Source: Chelydra serpentina (taxonomy: Eukaryota; Chordata; Testudines; Chelydridae). Taken from it: a stretch of DNA of 64,000 bases. The position numbers and the translations under genes are program-made. Under the pieces are notes generated by a model. That model was given only the letters and a program-made list of their open reading frames with translations. It had not been told where the DNA came from and did not search any database. This document shows positions 20,125-31,329 of the stretch, piece by piece; position 1 is the first letter of the stretch; each line of letters begins with the position of its first letter. The DNA is taken from positions 41,233,001-41,297,000 of the forward strand of contig JBAIAC010000004.1 in assembly GCA_037349315.1 (NCBI GenBank), given 5' to 3'.

Positions 20125-21496
20125 TGTGACATGCTGTACCTCCAAAGTAGTATCCTGGAGCCCCCATATTCATCACTATGATATTATTATGGTATGTTTT
20201 GTACAAAGTATACCTTGTGAGGAATCATTTTAAAAGTCTTTATCTGCTAAAAATTTATATCCTGTTGAATTGTATGTACTACCATTGCATGTGATGTTAT
20301 GAAGTATTGCTATATGCGTTACTGAAATATGTTGTGAACACCCACAACCAGCCTTTCAGTTTCAACAAAGGAGCAGCCATCAATAGCCAGATGACATTAA
20401 TGACTCATCAACACACAATCCACTGCCATTGGGGTGGACTAACACACGTCACAGCAAGGATCTTTCTAGCAAGCTGGAAGAAGGTTTAAAAAGAGGTACA
20501 GTGACATTTGGCTCCCCCCATCTCAACACCTGGAAGCACATCTGGAAGACAGAGGCTTTGAATTAGGGAAGATTGGCCCCGGGCTGGAAAGTAGTTCCAG
20601 CCTGTGTACTAAGGAACTGTAACCTGCTTGTACCATCTGTTAGGGTAAGAAAAGCTGTTTGAGTCAACACTTGCTTAGACTAAAAGTTTAGGATTTAGAA
20701 TTCTTGTTTCTATTTTTATTTCTTAAGGTAGCTATCTCTTACCTTTATGCCTACTGCTTATAATCACTTAGGGCTAGTCTACACTTACCTGCTGCGTCGG
20801 AGGCGTCGGATTGATCTTCTGGGTTCGATTTATCGCATCTTGTCGAGACGCGATAAATCGAACCAGGAAGTGCTCCCCCGTTGACACCGGTAATCCTGCT
20901 CTGCAAACGGAGCAGGCGGAGTCGACGGGGAGCCTGCGTGCCGCCGTGTGGACCGGGGTAAGTACTTTTAAGTTCGAAATAAGATACTTCGACTTCAGCT
21001 ACGTTATTCACGTAGCTGAAGTTGCGTATCTTACTTCGAACTTGGGGGCTAGTGTAGACCAGCCCTTACAGTATATCTTTCTGTAGTTAATAAACTTATT
21101 TTAATGTTCTATCCTTCCCAGCGAGTTTGTCTAAAGTGCTTGGGAAATCTCAGCTCAGGTTACAAAGGCTGTTACACATCCACTTTCCTATGAAGAAGTG
21201 GCAAACTAAGTAATGAATTTACACTGGTCAGGCTTCCAAGACAGTACAGTTCTGCGGTGCAAGACAGGGGAGCTGGGGGGAATTGGCTGGAGCCTCTCTA
21301 TTGATGGTTCATGAATTGGGAGATCATTCATGTAACACGGTTGGGTGTGTCCCTGCCTGTGGATGGCTGTGTAAGTACATGGTCTGTCAGAGGCTTGTAA
21401 CTTGACATCCGCATCACAGAGAGGCAATCGAGGTTGGTGGGTTTGGAGGGCTCAGTGGTCCCACAGTCCAGGTTGCACCCTAGGGACCCTGTCAGA
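20125..21496 (+). mobile_element. Probable solo LTR carrying a Harbinger-type MITE
   Basis: Starts TGTGACATGCTG and ends ACCCTGTCAGA, an approximate match to the TGTGAC...GTCACA ends of the LTR at 55030. Flanks AAAT (20121-20124) and AAAT (21498-21501 within GAAAT) suggest a short, mutated target duplication. The body includes TTTTGTACAAAGTATACC, a motif shared with three other LTR-like copies. AATAAA occurs at about 21089. About 295 bp of its length is the MITE at 20771. No internal retroviral genes are attached, so this is a solo LTR. Confidence 0.65.
20771..21065 (+). mobile_element. Complete PIF/Harbinger-type MITE
   Basis: Ends GGGCTAGTCTACACT and AGTGTAGACCAGCCC are inverted, and TTA flanks both sides (20768-20770 and 21066-21068), the 3-bp TWA target duplication of PIF/Harbinger. 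Internal hairpins are GGTTCGATTTATCGCA / CGCGATAAATCGAACC and CTTCAGCTACGTTATTCACG / CGTAGCTGAAG. It has no transposase. It supplies the intact reference for the interrupted copy at 3807-4253. Confidence 0.9.
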
Positions 21497-21548
21497 GAAA
21501 TAACTAAAAATTACACAGTAATTCCCCCTCAAATCCCTTGTTACAAGA

Positions 21549-21731
21549 TCATAGAATCTCAGGGTTGGAAGGGACCTTAGGAAGTCATCTAGTCCAACCC
21601 CCTGCTCAAAGCAGGACCAATCCCCAATTTTTGCCCCAGATCCCTAAATGGCCCCCTCAAGGATTGAACTCACAATGCTGGGTTTAGCATGCCAATGCTC
21701 AAACCACTGAGCTATCCTTCCCCCCCACCCC
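21549..21731 (-). mobile_element. tRNA-derived SINE with CR1 tail
   Basis: On the minus strand: a pol III A box (TAGCTCAGTGG) and B box (GAGTTCAATCC), a GGGGCCATTTAGGGATCTGG body, and a tail GGACTAGATGACTTCCTAAG...TTCTATGA identical in design to CR1 3' ends. This is the tortoise-type SINE that shares its 3' end with CR1 and is thought to be moved by CR1 enzymes. TTACA(A)GA on both sides may be its target duplication. Confidence 0.85.
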
Positions 21732-22419
21732 TTACAGAAGTCCTATCCTGCATCCATCAGACATGGAGTTAATTTCCTGTTCGTGTCTCCAATGTTGAAC
21801 AGGTGGAAAAGTTTCAAGTAATGAACCTAGGCTGGAGTCTGAGGGCAATCAGTAACTAAGGAATCTTGTTTCATTATCTCACCCTTTTTCACCTGTGTGG
21901 GTGTGGACTTCTGGAAACATGACCAGGCAGAATGTGGATGGCCGAAGGACTGAAGATAAGCTTATATAAGGGCTTGGAGCAGGTGGGATTTTTTTTTTGT
22001 TGGGGAGGGGGGGATTGTTAGTTTACAAGATGCTAGTTTTAGCCTAAATAGTTTTTGTTTTCTGTTTGAAACTTTTGTTTTTATTTGCTAGAGTTACAAA
22101 GTTCAAGCAGTGTGCTAAACTTCCTAAGTATTCAGTGGTGTTTGAATCTGCATTTTGGTTTAGACTAATTTCTAGCTAACACCTTTTCATTTCAAACTCC
22201 CCTAACAATAAATCTGTCAGAGGGCTTCCTAGGGCGCCTCTCAGAATAGTACCTAACACTTAAGAGACAGTGTCTTTGTGCATAATGCTTTTGCTGTAGG
22301 ACTGTGTTTGTGTCAGTACAGGTTTCTCCTTGTAGTTTTGGGGAGTTTATTTTTAAGTAGATTGCTATCTAAGGTACTTATATGGTCCCTATGTTAGAGT
22401 TTCACCATCTTTAATGTAT
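21732..22419 (+). other. Possible LTR-like sequence with TATA and polyadenylation motifs
   Basis: CTTATATAAGGGC (about 21960) and AATAAA (about 22207) lie 250 bp apart in promoter-to-polyA order. No LTR ends or target duplication could be set, so this remains a suggestion; the motifs could be chance. Confidence 0.3.
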
Positions 22420-22504
22420 TTATCCTCACAACACAGCTGTGAGTTAAGCAGTGCTATTATCCTATTCTACAGATGTGAACTGAAGCACAGAAGGCCATAT
22501 TTTT

Positions 22505-23040
22505 AATGGGATTTAGGCATGGCTCAGTTCAGGAGAGCAGCACCTAACCCCAGGGGGCCCGCTGCCTAGTAGAATTTTCACCCCTAGTTAGGTGGCTCTG
22601 TGCCACCCAGGCTCTCCATAGAGTTCATGGGGCTAATTAGGGACCTAAGAGAGGGACTTTAAAAACTCAGCCAGTTGAGTAGAGACTTGCCTAAACTAGC
22701 CAGGAGTAGAATGCTGAGTAGAAGGGATTAGGTATCAGGCCATAGGTAGGCTCAGAACAAGCCTCTGGGATCAGGTCTCCTACGGAGATAGGCATTTCCC
22801 TACCTAAGCTTAAAAATCCCACTTTGGGTCTCCAAGACTTTGGCTTGAGCTAGGGTTCTGTGTTAGCTGTGGGACAGCAGTCATGCTTAGGCTACTCTGA
22901 AACTGCTGACCGGTGGGGACTTAGGCACTGAGGGGAGCTGAGCAGGCCTGAGCTGCAGCTTAGAAAATGCCAGTGGCACCGCCATGATGGACTGAGGTCT
23001 CTAAACAGGCATGCAAGCATCTAACGCCCTTTAAAAATCT
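22505..23040. repeat. Unclassified repeat, TATTTAGGCA family (longest copy)
   Basis: Begins GGATTTAGGCATGGCTCAG and contains many CCTA/TAGG motifs (CACCTAACCCC, GTTAGGTGGC, TAGGTATCAGGCC). Parts match 17525-17725 and 19915-20118. No coding frame; likely a non-autonomous DNA element of about 0.5 kb. Confidence 0.5.
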
Positions 23041-23042
23041 GA

Positions 23043-23126
23043 CCCAGATCCTCAAAGGTATTTAGGTGCCTAGCTCCCATTGATTTCAATGAGAGTTAAG
23101 CACCTAAATACCTTTGAGGGTCATGG
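23043..23126. repeat. Palindromic MITE hairpin
   Basis: CTCAAAGGTATTTAGGTGCC pairs with GCACCTAAATACCTTTGAG, and the centre CCCATTGATTTCAATGAG is itself palindromic. This is one of the best preserved of the short hairpin elements in the window. Confidence 0.7.
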
Positions 23127-23201
23127 CCTAAGTGATTTGCCCACTCACACAGGAAGTCTATGGCAGAGCCAGTCTCTGAAGTCCCGGTGTAGTGTCCTAA
23201 C

Positions 23202-23313
23202 CAGTGGTGTAGCCAGGTTCTAACAGCAGGGGGAGTGAACACATTAAAAAAAGGCGCCCCAAGCAGCAAAGGGGGAAAAAAAGAAAAACCCAAGTCTTGC
23301 CGCCGAGTTAGGA
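23202..23313. mobile_element. hAT MITE, related to 36461-36745 (right end lost)
   Basis: CAGTGGTGTAGCCAGGTTCT followed by CAGGGGGAGTG and GGCGCCCC corresponds to the left end of the complete copy at 36461. The matching right end CTGGCTAC..CTG is absent. Flanks GTCCTAAC (23194-23201) and CTCCTAAC (23314-23321) agree in 7 of 8 positions and may be the target duplication. Confidence 0.6.
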
Positions 23314-23340
23314 CTCCTAACCACTAGACAATCCTTCCTC

Positions 23341-25945
23341 AAATTTCAGAACAAACGCAGGAGTCAAATGGAGAGACTCATAGAAAATATATAGTGACAG
23401 GGTGAGCTACGTATTAGTCTCACATACGTAGGTCTCCAGGTCTCTGTAGCTCAATCACTTTTGAGAGCCCATGTGAGAAGGCTGCAGCTGTTGACTGAAA
23501 GCAAATGAAAATTACAAAAATGTTTTTGGTGTGCAGCTGAGCTTTCTTGTGCCCCCCAAAGATTTAACACTCAATTAGTTGTCTGCTGCAAAAGACAAAA
23601 CCCCACGTTTGTGTAGACCTCACATCACTTAAGTCACATGGTAGATACAATTGTAAACAGGAAAGTAACATTCATTTTACCTACATGGTTCCATTTTTAT
23701 CACTATTACATGGCAAATGGTGATTTATGCTCTTACCCACAGCCATGACTCCTGTTATGCCAAGTGTAACAAACAGGAATAGTTTTAGAGATTTCAGACC
23801 TAATACTCCTTTAAAAGCACATAGCCAGCAAAACAGGCAAAGCAACGGCTGCATTTGGGAATATCATGATATATTTGTAGTTCGTGGTAACATCAATAAT
23901 ACTCTTACTTGTACCTATGAGGAAGAATTAGCTGTGGAATTCTTTGCTACTGAAAACAGCATACTCAGCGCCCATTAAAACATCTGCACCAGACTAAGTG
24001 CCACTGTTAGTTTATGCCCTTCCTAGGTGGCTTCTGTTAATGAATGTACAGACCAACAAACCATATAGAGTCCTCTGCTTTCCCTATTCAGCATCACAAA
24101 GAGGATCCTTTTTCATCTAATCATAATCTCAACAAAAATATCAAGAGTTTGCATTAATATAATTCAGTTTCAGAACTATCAGCCTTAAACTACTGGAAAC
24201 AGTGACTTCCTTCAGCAGCTGTGCAGTTGCACGTGAAACAAATATATATTTTCCTCATTTGCTATGTGTAATACAATGATTTGTGTTCATCCTCATGTAA
24301 GAAATACTGTATATTGAAAGTGTCTAATATCCTTCATTAAAAGGCATTAGAGAAGCGATAAGGTAGTAATAGTATAAAAGATAAGCTTGATATGCCTGTA
24401 GCTGTAGAAAGCTGTAGTACTAAACACAGGTCACACTCACCATGGATTTAGGTTGATTTGGTCAATTTTAAAGTTTTGTTTAAAATCTGACTCAGGCCTG
24501 GTTTACCAAGAGGTTTGTGAAAGTGGATCAGTTCATGTTTGGTGTGGAAAGTATGGACCCCGCCCCCAGGCAACTTTAACCCCCACAGTAGGTGAAATGT
24601 GTTCGTTTGGGCTCAGTTTCCCTTTCAGGTTTGGGGTTTTTTGAATTCAAAACTCAGATGGATCAAAAAGAGGTGACTTGAGGAGGGGAAAAAGGGGTAA
24701 AACCAAAACTTGTGAGTTTCCAACAGCTCACAATGAATATCCCAATACAGCTGTGCCTTAATATAAGGGACAGTTCTAAAAATGTCTATAGAAAATGCAC
24801 AGAGATGTGCACTGAAAAATGCAAATAAATATATTTCTAAAAATATTCAGAATTCCCAGCTGCACTCCCTTCTCAGATGGTGCTAGGGTTTGTTTTAAAG
24901 GTGGGGAATATGTAGATAAAATACATTTTCAGTGCCTTATTATTTTCCTAAAATGTCTGTGAATGTAGGTGACTGATGAACTGTCTCTGATTATAGACAC
25001 AAGTTGTTTGGAACATATTGTCCTGCTCTGATAAGAGGACACAGCCTCATTTCTAACTCATGTGATAGTTATTCTAAATATTACAGGAAAATCCACATCC
25101 AAGCTGTAAATAGACATTGACTCTGCTTTCTACCCACAAGCAGAAAGCTGAACCTGTGCTCCCTTCTGCAGCAGTGACATTAAAAGTATCCCACAAACTA
25201 AAAAAGGGATGGGCAAGTTTTCAAATTCAGCAATTTTTTGGAAGGAAAAAAGCAGCAGTGCTCCTAGAAGCCAAACATTTCCTGCGTAAGGGAATCTTAA
25301 GCCCCCTCACAGCTCCTGTGCTACCTAAAAACACATGTCAAGGGCCATACACATTTCAGAGGACCTGTTCATGGTCCCTCCAAGAGTAAGGAATATGTTT
25401 AACAGGCAATGCTTTTTAGAGCACCAGTGTTTGTCATCCATTGTACAAGTCATGAGTATTCCACAAAGAATAACAACTCTATGCCAACATATGAGTTTCC
25501 AGAAAGAGATTGCATATATCTCTTGAATTCATTTACTCTTTCCTTCAGTGGCCTTCTTTCATATCGTGCCTGTTATGTTTGATACCATCAAGTCTTTGAA
25601 TGACAAAAGTGAATAAGGAGAACTCACTGTCTTGTCCCCAGTCTCACTGGGGACTGTCATTTCTTTTATTGTTTAAATAGAGAGAATGCATTCTCCTCAC
25701 CCAACCCACGCACCCATCCCGTCCCTCCATTCAGATCCTGTTCCATTTGTGTACAATCATTCTTCCAGAGTCTTTTCCATACTTCTGGTTTCCAATGTTT
25801 TTATTTTTGCCCCAAAGCTGCTGGACTCGTACACCATGGTGAAAAACAAAATTGAAAGCTTTATACTGTGGATTGCCACGGGCACGCAGGGGCGAAAGAA
25901 AATGCAGGCCTGTTATTTACTAGGCTGCAAGTGGCAATAGACTAT
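23341..25945. other. Non-coding DNA, nothing recognised
   Basis: About 2.6 kb of AT-rich sequence. Frames of 60-90 codons (23727-23978, 25117-25389, 25686-25940) lack protein motifs. Confidence 0.45.
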
Positions 25946-25949
25946 ATTG

Positions 25950-26600
25950 GTAAGGGATGCAAGGAGAGTATGGGTTACGATGCAAACTGCAGACACGCAC
26001 ACACACAACTAAAATTAATCAGTTTAAAGTTTTATTGGGGATAATTACAAGGGGTAAGGGAGCAGCGTTAGATTAGCTAATAGAGTTAATGAAACTTAAA
26101 ACACACAATAACTAAATATGTACTAACAATATTTATAAACAAAGATACAGCATTTAGTAATAACGGATACTCACAAATACAAACCAACGCATAACGACCG
26201 GCAAACGTAGAAACTCTGTTTGAAACACGTGAGCTGAGAGAGAGGCTTCGAGGTGATCAGGCTCGGTTACGGGTGTACACGGGATACACAGGATTCGTTT
26301 TTCTTTCTCCTCTCCCTGCCTGCACATGGCAGGCAGCCCCTAAAGTACCAACTATGACATCATAGAAGTGTCATAGGGGACGGGGCCCAAAACCTGTTTG
26401 TGTTCGTTTCTGATTGGCACAAGCAAAGTTAACACCAAGTCGGGGAGCAGGTGCCTCAAAGTCTGGCTTCGCCCCCGAAAGGTGAGGAAATGCATATTGC
26501 TTTAGAATGTGTGCCACACTGAATGACAAAAGAAGAGGCCAGGGCAATACCGGATGGGCAAGTTTTACAGGAAGCAGACAGGAACTCATCTCAACATATA
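25950..26600 (-). mobile_element. LTR-like sequence (tentative)
   Basis: On the minus strand a CCAATCAGAAACG motif (about 26415) precedes a moderately GC-rich block, and CCCCAATAAAACTTTAAACTG (about 26020-26040) supplies a polyadenylation signal followed by a GT-rich stretch (TGTGTGTGTGCG), the usual order at the 3' end of an LTR. The boundaries and target duplication were not found, so extent and family are open. Confidence 0.4.
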
Positions 26601-27109
26601 CATCTTTCAGAATTTGGAAAACTGTTATTAAATCGTATAAAAGGCTTCTACTTCTAAAATTTCGACTAAAACACTCTTTTTCATTGAGTATAAGACAATT
26701 CTTTTAACAATTTCTTATCATTTACATTCTTGAGACTTGATAATTCTGTGCTGTCCTTTCACCTTCTCCAAGGCAAAAATATATTTTCCATAGAAACAGC
26801 CAGTACTGAGCAGAGCATTTTATGTCACTGCCCTTAAAGTAGCTCATGTTATGTAATTGATTCTAATATAATTAACTTAGTGTTTTTTCCTTATTTCTTT
26901 TACTGTACACTAAGCTTTATGGGGATGAGTGACTTTTTCTATAATAATTCTTCCATGTACTTTTTATCTTGTTGGTGTGTTTTCTCCTTATCTCTGTTGA
27001 AAAGCATTATCAATATTTTCTACTTCAACTGAGTGACATATGCTGGACGTCTCATGCTGCCAGCACTAAAACATCCTTGTAATTTCTAAATATTGTAAAT
27101 GACAATTTC

Positions 27110-27300
27110 CTAATTCAAAAAGTGTTGCATCCAACATGAGGGAATTCTATATTAGACCTCATCTTGACAGATAGAAAAATGCTGTTCACAGTAGTACAAA
27201 TTAATGGTAATTTAGGTACACGTGATCATGACTTGATCACATTTATAATGTGTTAACAGAATAAGCCTGTAATATATATTTAAAAGGGACAATTTTACAA
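27110..27300 (+). pseudogene. Old CR1/L3-like endonuclease fragment
   Basis: Reading from about 27150 gives ILDLILTDRKMLF..., then INGNLGTRDHDLITF. This matches the end of the CR1 APE-endonuclease domain ([11 protein letters not shown] ... [13 protein letters not shown], seen at 44345-44425). The catalytic SDH is RDH here. It is a short, old remnant without neighbouring RT. Confidence 0.75.
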
Positions 27301-27574
27301 ACTTGAAAACAAATCAGCTGGGAGGAAGAGACAAACATAACAGATACATGAGGTAGTACATAAAGAACATTTGATGCATTTCAATCCTTTTATCTTAATT
27401 TGTAGTGTGATTGTGAATTATGATTCCTTTGCATTTGTAATTAGACGGCTGAAGCAATGATGAAGACTAACTTTAAACTATGTGCATTTACATGTCCTCT
27501 GTTGCCTAGTGACTATTCTGAACTATTGAATTAGAAAACTATTTGGACTTTTTGAGGAATATTTGCAACAACAT

Positions 27575-27698
27575 CAGGCGAAGTGGCCCATGCCTGTAAT
27601 CCCAGCTACATGGGAGGCTGAGGCTGGCGGATCACTCAGGGGTTCTGGGCTGCAGTGTGCTATGCCGATTGGGTGTCTGGTGCCACTGACAGCCTGGC
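27575..27698 (+). pseudogene. 7SL (SRP) RNA pseudogene lacking the S domain
   Basis: 27582-27677 matches the 5' Alu domain of vertebrate 7SL RNA: CCTGTAATCCCAGCTAC, GGGAGGCTGAGGCTGG, GTTCTGGGCTGCAGTG, GCTATGCCGATTGGGTGTC. About 10 bases near 27640 are missing. The next bases, TGCCACTGACAGCCTGG (27681-27697), resemble the 3' Alu-domain strand GCCACTGCACTCCAGCCTGG, so the roughly 150-base central S domain seems to be gone. The 5' terminus is eroded. No poly-A tail is visible. Confidence 0.8.
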
Positions 27699-28244
27699 CA
27701 GTGAGTGGCTGAAGGACTGTCTAGAACAACACGAAGGACATGTTGTGATTGGTGCTCTCTCTGCGAGGGCTGATGGACTGATCCATCAAGGTGATTTACT
27801 AAAGAACAGTAGAAAGTGATTCGGTAATGGAGTTTCCCCTGTAATATTAGCCTCATCAACCTGCAGGTAAAAACTTGGTTTAATGTCAAGAGGAAAGAGT
27901 AGAAGAAAGGGAATATAGGGAGGCTCTAACTTCTATGTCAGCAATATCTCCGGGATCTCAGAGATCTGAAAACAATACTAGGAGAGAGGACTGTTAATAT
28001 ATTGGTCTGTGCATAATCTCCCATAGGAGCATGGTCCTCAATTTTGGGGCATGTTCAGCACAGTATATCTCTAGCATTTACACTGTGGGCAGCAGCAAGT
28101 CCTAGTCAGTGTAATCTGACTATAACTTTTTTATAACGAGGTTGAAAAACATTAGTTACAAAATCTGTGACAGTTTATTCCATTGATTCAGGAGAATGCA
28201 AGAAACTCCATAGCAGGCAATTATGTTTTTATGTTCTTAAATTA
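27699..28244. other. Non-coding DNA, nothing recognised
   Basis: No supported features. Confidence 0.45.
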
Positions 28245-29600
28245 TTTCATAAGAGCTGCTATACTGGGTCAGACCATGGTCCATCTTGCCGGGTATCCAG
28301 TCTCTGATAATGGCACGTACCAGAGCTTCAGGAGCAGTGTATAGAACAGGGCAATTAAGGAGTGATCCGCCTGAGTCATCAACTCCCGGCTTCTTGTAGT
28401 CAGAGGTTTAGGATTGTGTCCCTGACCATCTTAGCTAATAAGAGTTTAACTAATAGCCAGGTTCCTGGACCTATCCTCTAGGAACTTATCCAGTTCTTTT
28501 TTGAACCCAGTTATACTTTTAGCCATCACAACATCCCATGGCAATGAGTTTCACAGCTTAATTGTGCATTGTGTTGAAAAAATACTTCCTCTTATTTTTA
28601 TTAAACCTGCTGCCTATTAATTTAATCAGCTGACCCCTTGTTTTTTTATTGTGTGAAAGAGTAAATAATATTTTTTCCACACCATTCATGATTTTATAGA
28701 CCTCTAGCATATTATTAATGAATATGTTGAACACCACAGGTTCTAGTAGAGATCCGTGGGGGGACCCTGCTGTCTACCTCTCTCCATTCCGAAAACTGAC
28801 CATTTATTCCTACCCTTTGTTTCCTATATTTCAACCAGTTACTGATCTGTGAGAGGACCTTCCGTGTCCTTAAAAGCCTTTGGTGTGGGACCTTATCACA
28901 GGCTCTCTGCAAGTCCATGCACACTATATCGACTAGATTACCCTTATCCACATGCATGTTGACTCCCTCAAAAAATTAGTGTTGACTCTTCCCCAACAAA
29001 TCGTGTTTATCTATGTGTCTGTTTTTTTACTATAGTTTCTACTATTTTGCCCAGTACTGAACTTAGGCTTACTGACCTGTAATTACCAGGATCTCCTCTG
29101 CAACATTAGCTACCTTCCAGTTGTCTGGTATGGAGGTTGATTTCAGTGATAGGTTACATATTACATATTAGTTCTACAATTTCATATTTGAGTTCCTTCA
29201 GACCTCTTGGGTGAAATGAATACCATCGGGTCCTGGTGAGTTATTACTGTTTAATGTAGCAATTTGTTCTAAAACCTCTTCTATTGACACATCAATTCGG
29301 GACAGTACTTCATAGCTGTCACCAGAAAGAGTAGCTCTGATGAGGGTACCTCCCTCACACACTCTGTATTGAAGGCCAATGCAAATAATTCATTTAGCTT
29401 CTCCACAATGGCCTTGTCTTCCTTGAGTGCTCCTGTTTGGCAGGCTATCTCCTTCTGATATACTTGAGAAAAATTACTGTTCGTTTTTGCATCTTTAGCA
29501 AGTTTCTTAAATTCTTTCTTGACTTGCCCTATTGTACTTATGTTTTACTTGCCAGAGTTTGTGCTGCTTCCTATTTTCCTCATCAGGGTTTGACTTCCAG
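28245..29600 (-). mobile_element. Old CR1 (L3-like) LINE, RT to 3' end, degraded
   Basis: The 3' end is at the left: GCTATACTGGGTCAGACCAT then GGTCCATCTTGCCGGG. Moving right, the minus strand passes from the 3' coding end to an 80-codon RT frame (28715-28957) with CMDLQRACDKVPHQRLL, WLKYRKQRVGINGQFSEW and SRVPP (the degenerate SGVPQG motif). Beyond 29000, RT-upstream sequence can be followed to about 29600. Stops and indels are frequent. It belongs to a different and older CR1 group than the copies at 42150 and 62357. Confidence 0.75.
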
Positions 29601-29854
29601 ATGTTTAAAGGTTCCTGAATTCTTTGTCCAGGAAAAGGGGCACCTGACATTTAAAATGGAGCTAATGAAGGTGATAAAGGAGGGTCAGGAAACCCTAAGC
29701 TATACAGAGTTTTTGAGCCTGGACTAAAGTGGCTGCTGAATTCTCATATGTTCCCTTTTTGGAACCCTCATTCAGATTTTGCCTTCTGTCTTCTCTCCTT
29801 TCCGAGTGCTTATTTTTTAAATACAGTGATTACTGAGAGGCATATAAGTATCTA

Positions 29855-30018
29855 AGGATCTCATGGTCTTTAATCTATTTGCCCTCACAAATTTTGCAAA
29901 TGGGAAACTGAGGCCCAAAGAAACTAGAGGACTTGCCCAAGTTCACACAGGAAGTCCTGGGCAGAATAAGGAATAGAACTCAAGCCTCCAGTAACCACCC
30001 TAACCACTGGACCATCCT
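29855..30018 (-). mobile_element. MIR-like SINE remnant
   Basis: CAAATGGGAAACTGAGGCCC, GGACTTGCCCAAGTTCACAC and CCTAACCACTGGACCATCCT in order form a reversed MIR-type body. Confidence 0.7.
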
Positions 30019-31329
30019 TTGTGAATCAGATAAGACCTTACAACCTCAGTTTTTACCTATAGTATGGAGAGGGAGGTTGTCTTGTCAGCTCCTGATCTTG
30101 GGACTGGTCTATTAGAGAGATCAGCTCTCTTTATATCTCCTACAGCCACAGAAGTGATCAGCTGAGATGCTGTAGCTTCTGGCAGGGGGGTTCTCCAGGA
30201 GAAGCCTACATCTTTGGAACTGACTTTCTTCTTCGTCTCACGTAGCCTGAATGTCCTCCAGGGCATGCTGCAAAGTCTGTCTATTAACCCAGGCTCTAAG
30301 GAAGAGAGGGCTAGGGTAAGTAATCTTTATGAGGAAGAGTGAGTTTTCCATGGACTGACTGGGTCTAGTGTGGCTAAATATTGTTTAGTAAAGGGGTCGA
30401 GAGCTACTGGTATTTACATTGGTTCAGATTGTAGTTTTAACTAGTGCAAAGGTGGATAGAGCCCAGAGTAAAGATTTTGTGTTTATTTAAATAGATTCAA
30501 GTTCTACGCTTCGCTTCCCAGAGGTACAATAAAGAACCTCAGGCATTGTGTGTGTATGTTAGAGTATAGAAACAATTTACTTTTGGGGAAAATTCACCCC
30601 TGCACAGAGGATCTTTCCCAAGGTCTGTGCACTGCTTAACCATTTGTTTTAAGTATAGGGCTTAAGTGAGATGTAAGAAGTGCATAGGCCTCAGCCTCCT
30701 TACTCGGGCTAATTTCTCCCTTTGGGGAATTCTTCTTTCAGGCAGAATTGATTTGTCAAGATAATATAGTTGAGACATTTGATTGAAAATAATTTGAAAT
30801 TAAGTAATTTAATGCTACATAGAAAATGTGATCAAAGTCCTTTGTTTGTCTGGATGGACAACTAATTTGTAAAGATGGGATGAGAGGTAGTAAGAACTAC
30901 AGTGGGGTTTTTCCACTTTTAACTAGCACAGTCCATTCAGCTCACTTTGCAGAAATCAATCATAGGAGTCAGAGAAGAGAAGGTCCATTAAGTCATCTAA
31001 TCCATCCCCAGACAGAGGGCAAATTAGACATTAAACTGATAAGCTACTACATATAACTTTGTCAAAAGGCCAAGAAGGAGAACAGCAATTCCCTGGAACG
31101 TAGGTTTCCTTCATTCCTTCACTCCTAGGATCAAAAAGCCATTGTCAACATAAGTCAGCAAGGAGGACTTACACTCCTTAAAATCTCCAGCATTATTCGC
31201 AAATGAAAGTCCTTACGTTCACCTATTGTAGTTTGCAGTGCTATCAGAACAATGGTGATTATCACCTTCTGTAAGGCAGAACATTAAGTTTTAATTCTTT
31301 GTCTGGTTCCTCCCCAAAGAACTAGAAGT
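30019..31329. other. Non-coding DNA, nothing recognised
   Basis: No repeat ends or coding signatures identified; the right part may belong to the LTR-like sequence that follows. Confidence 0.4.

Larger units (their letters stand above)
22420..23340 (-). mobile_element. MIR-like SINE split by later insertions
   Basis: One part (22420-22500: CTGTGAGTTAAGCAGTGC ... ACAGATGTGAACTGAAGCAC) and the other (23127-23340: AAGTGATTTGCCCACTCACA ... CCACTAGACAATCCTTCC) together make a reversed MIR-like body. Between them lie the unclassified repeat 22505-23040 and the hairpin 23043-23126; a further hAT fragment sits at 23202-23313. A useful nested stack for relative ages. Confidence 0.6.

Noticed and set aside
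27575..27698. Primate Alu contamination
   Set aside because: The sequence matches 7SL but has deletions and differences not typical of Alu, no A-rich linker or second monomer, and sits in reptile-type repeats.
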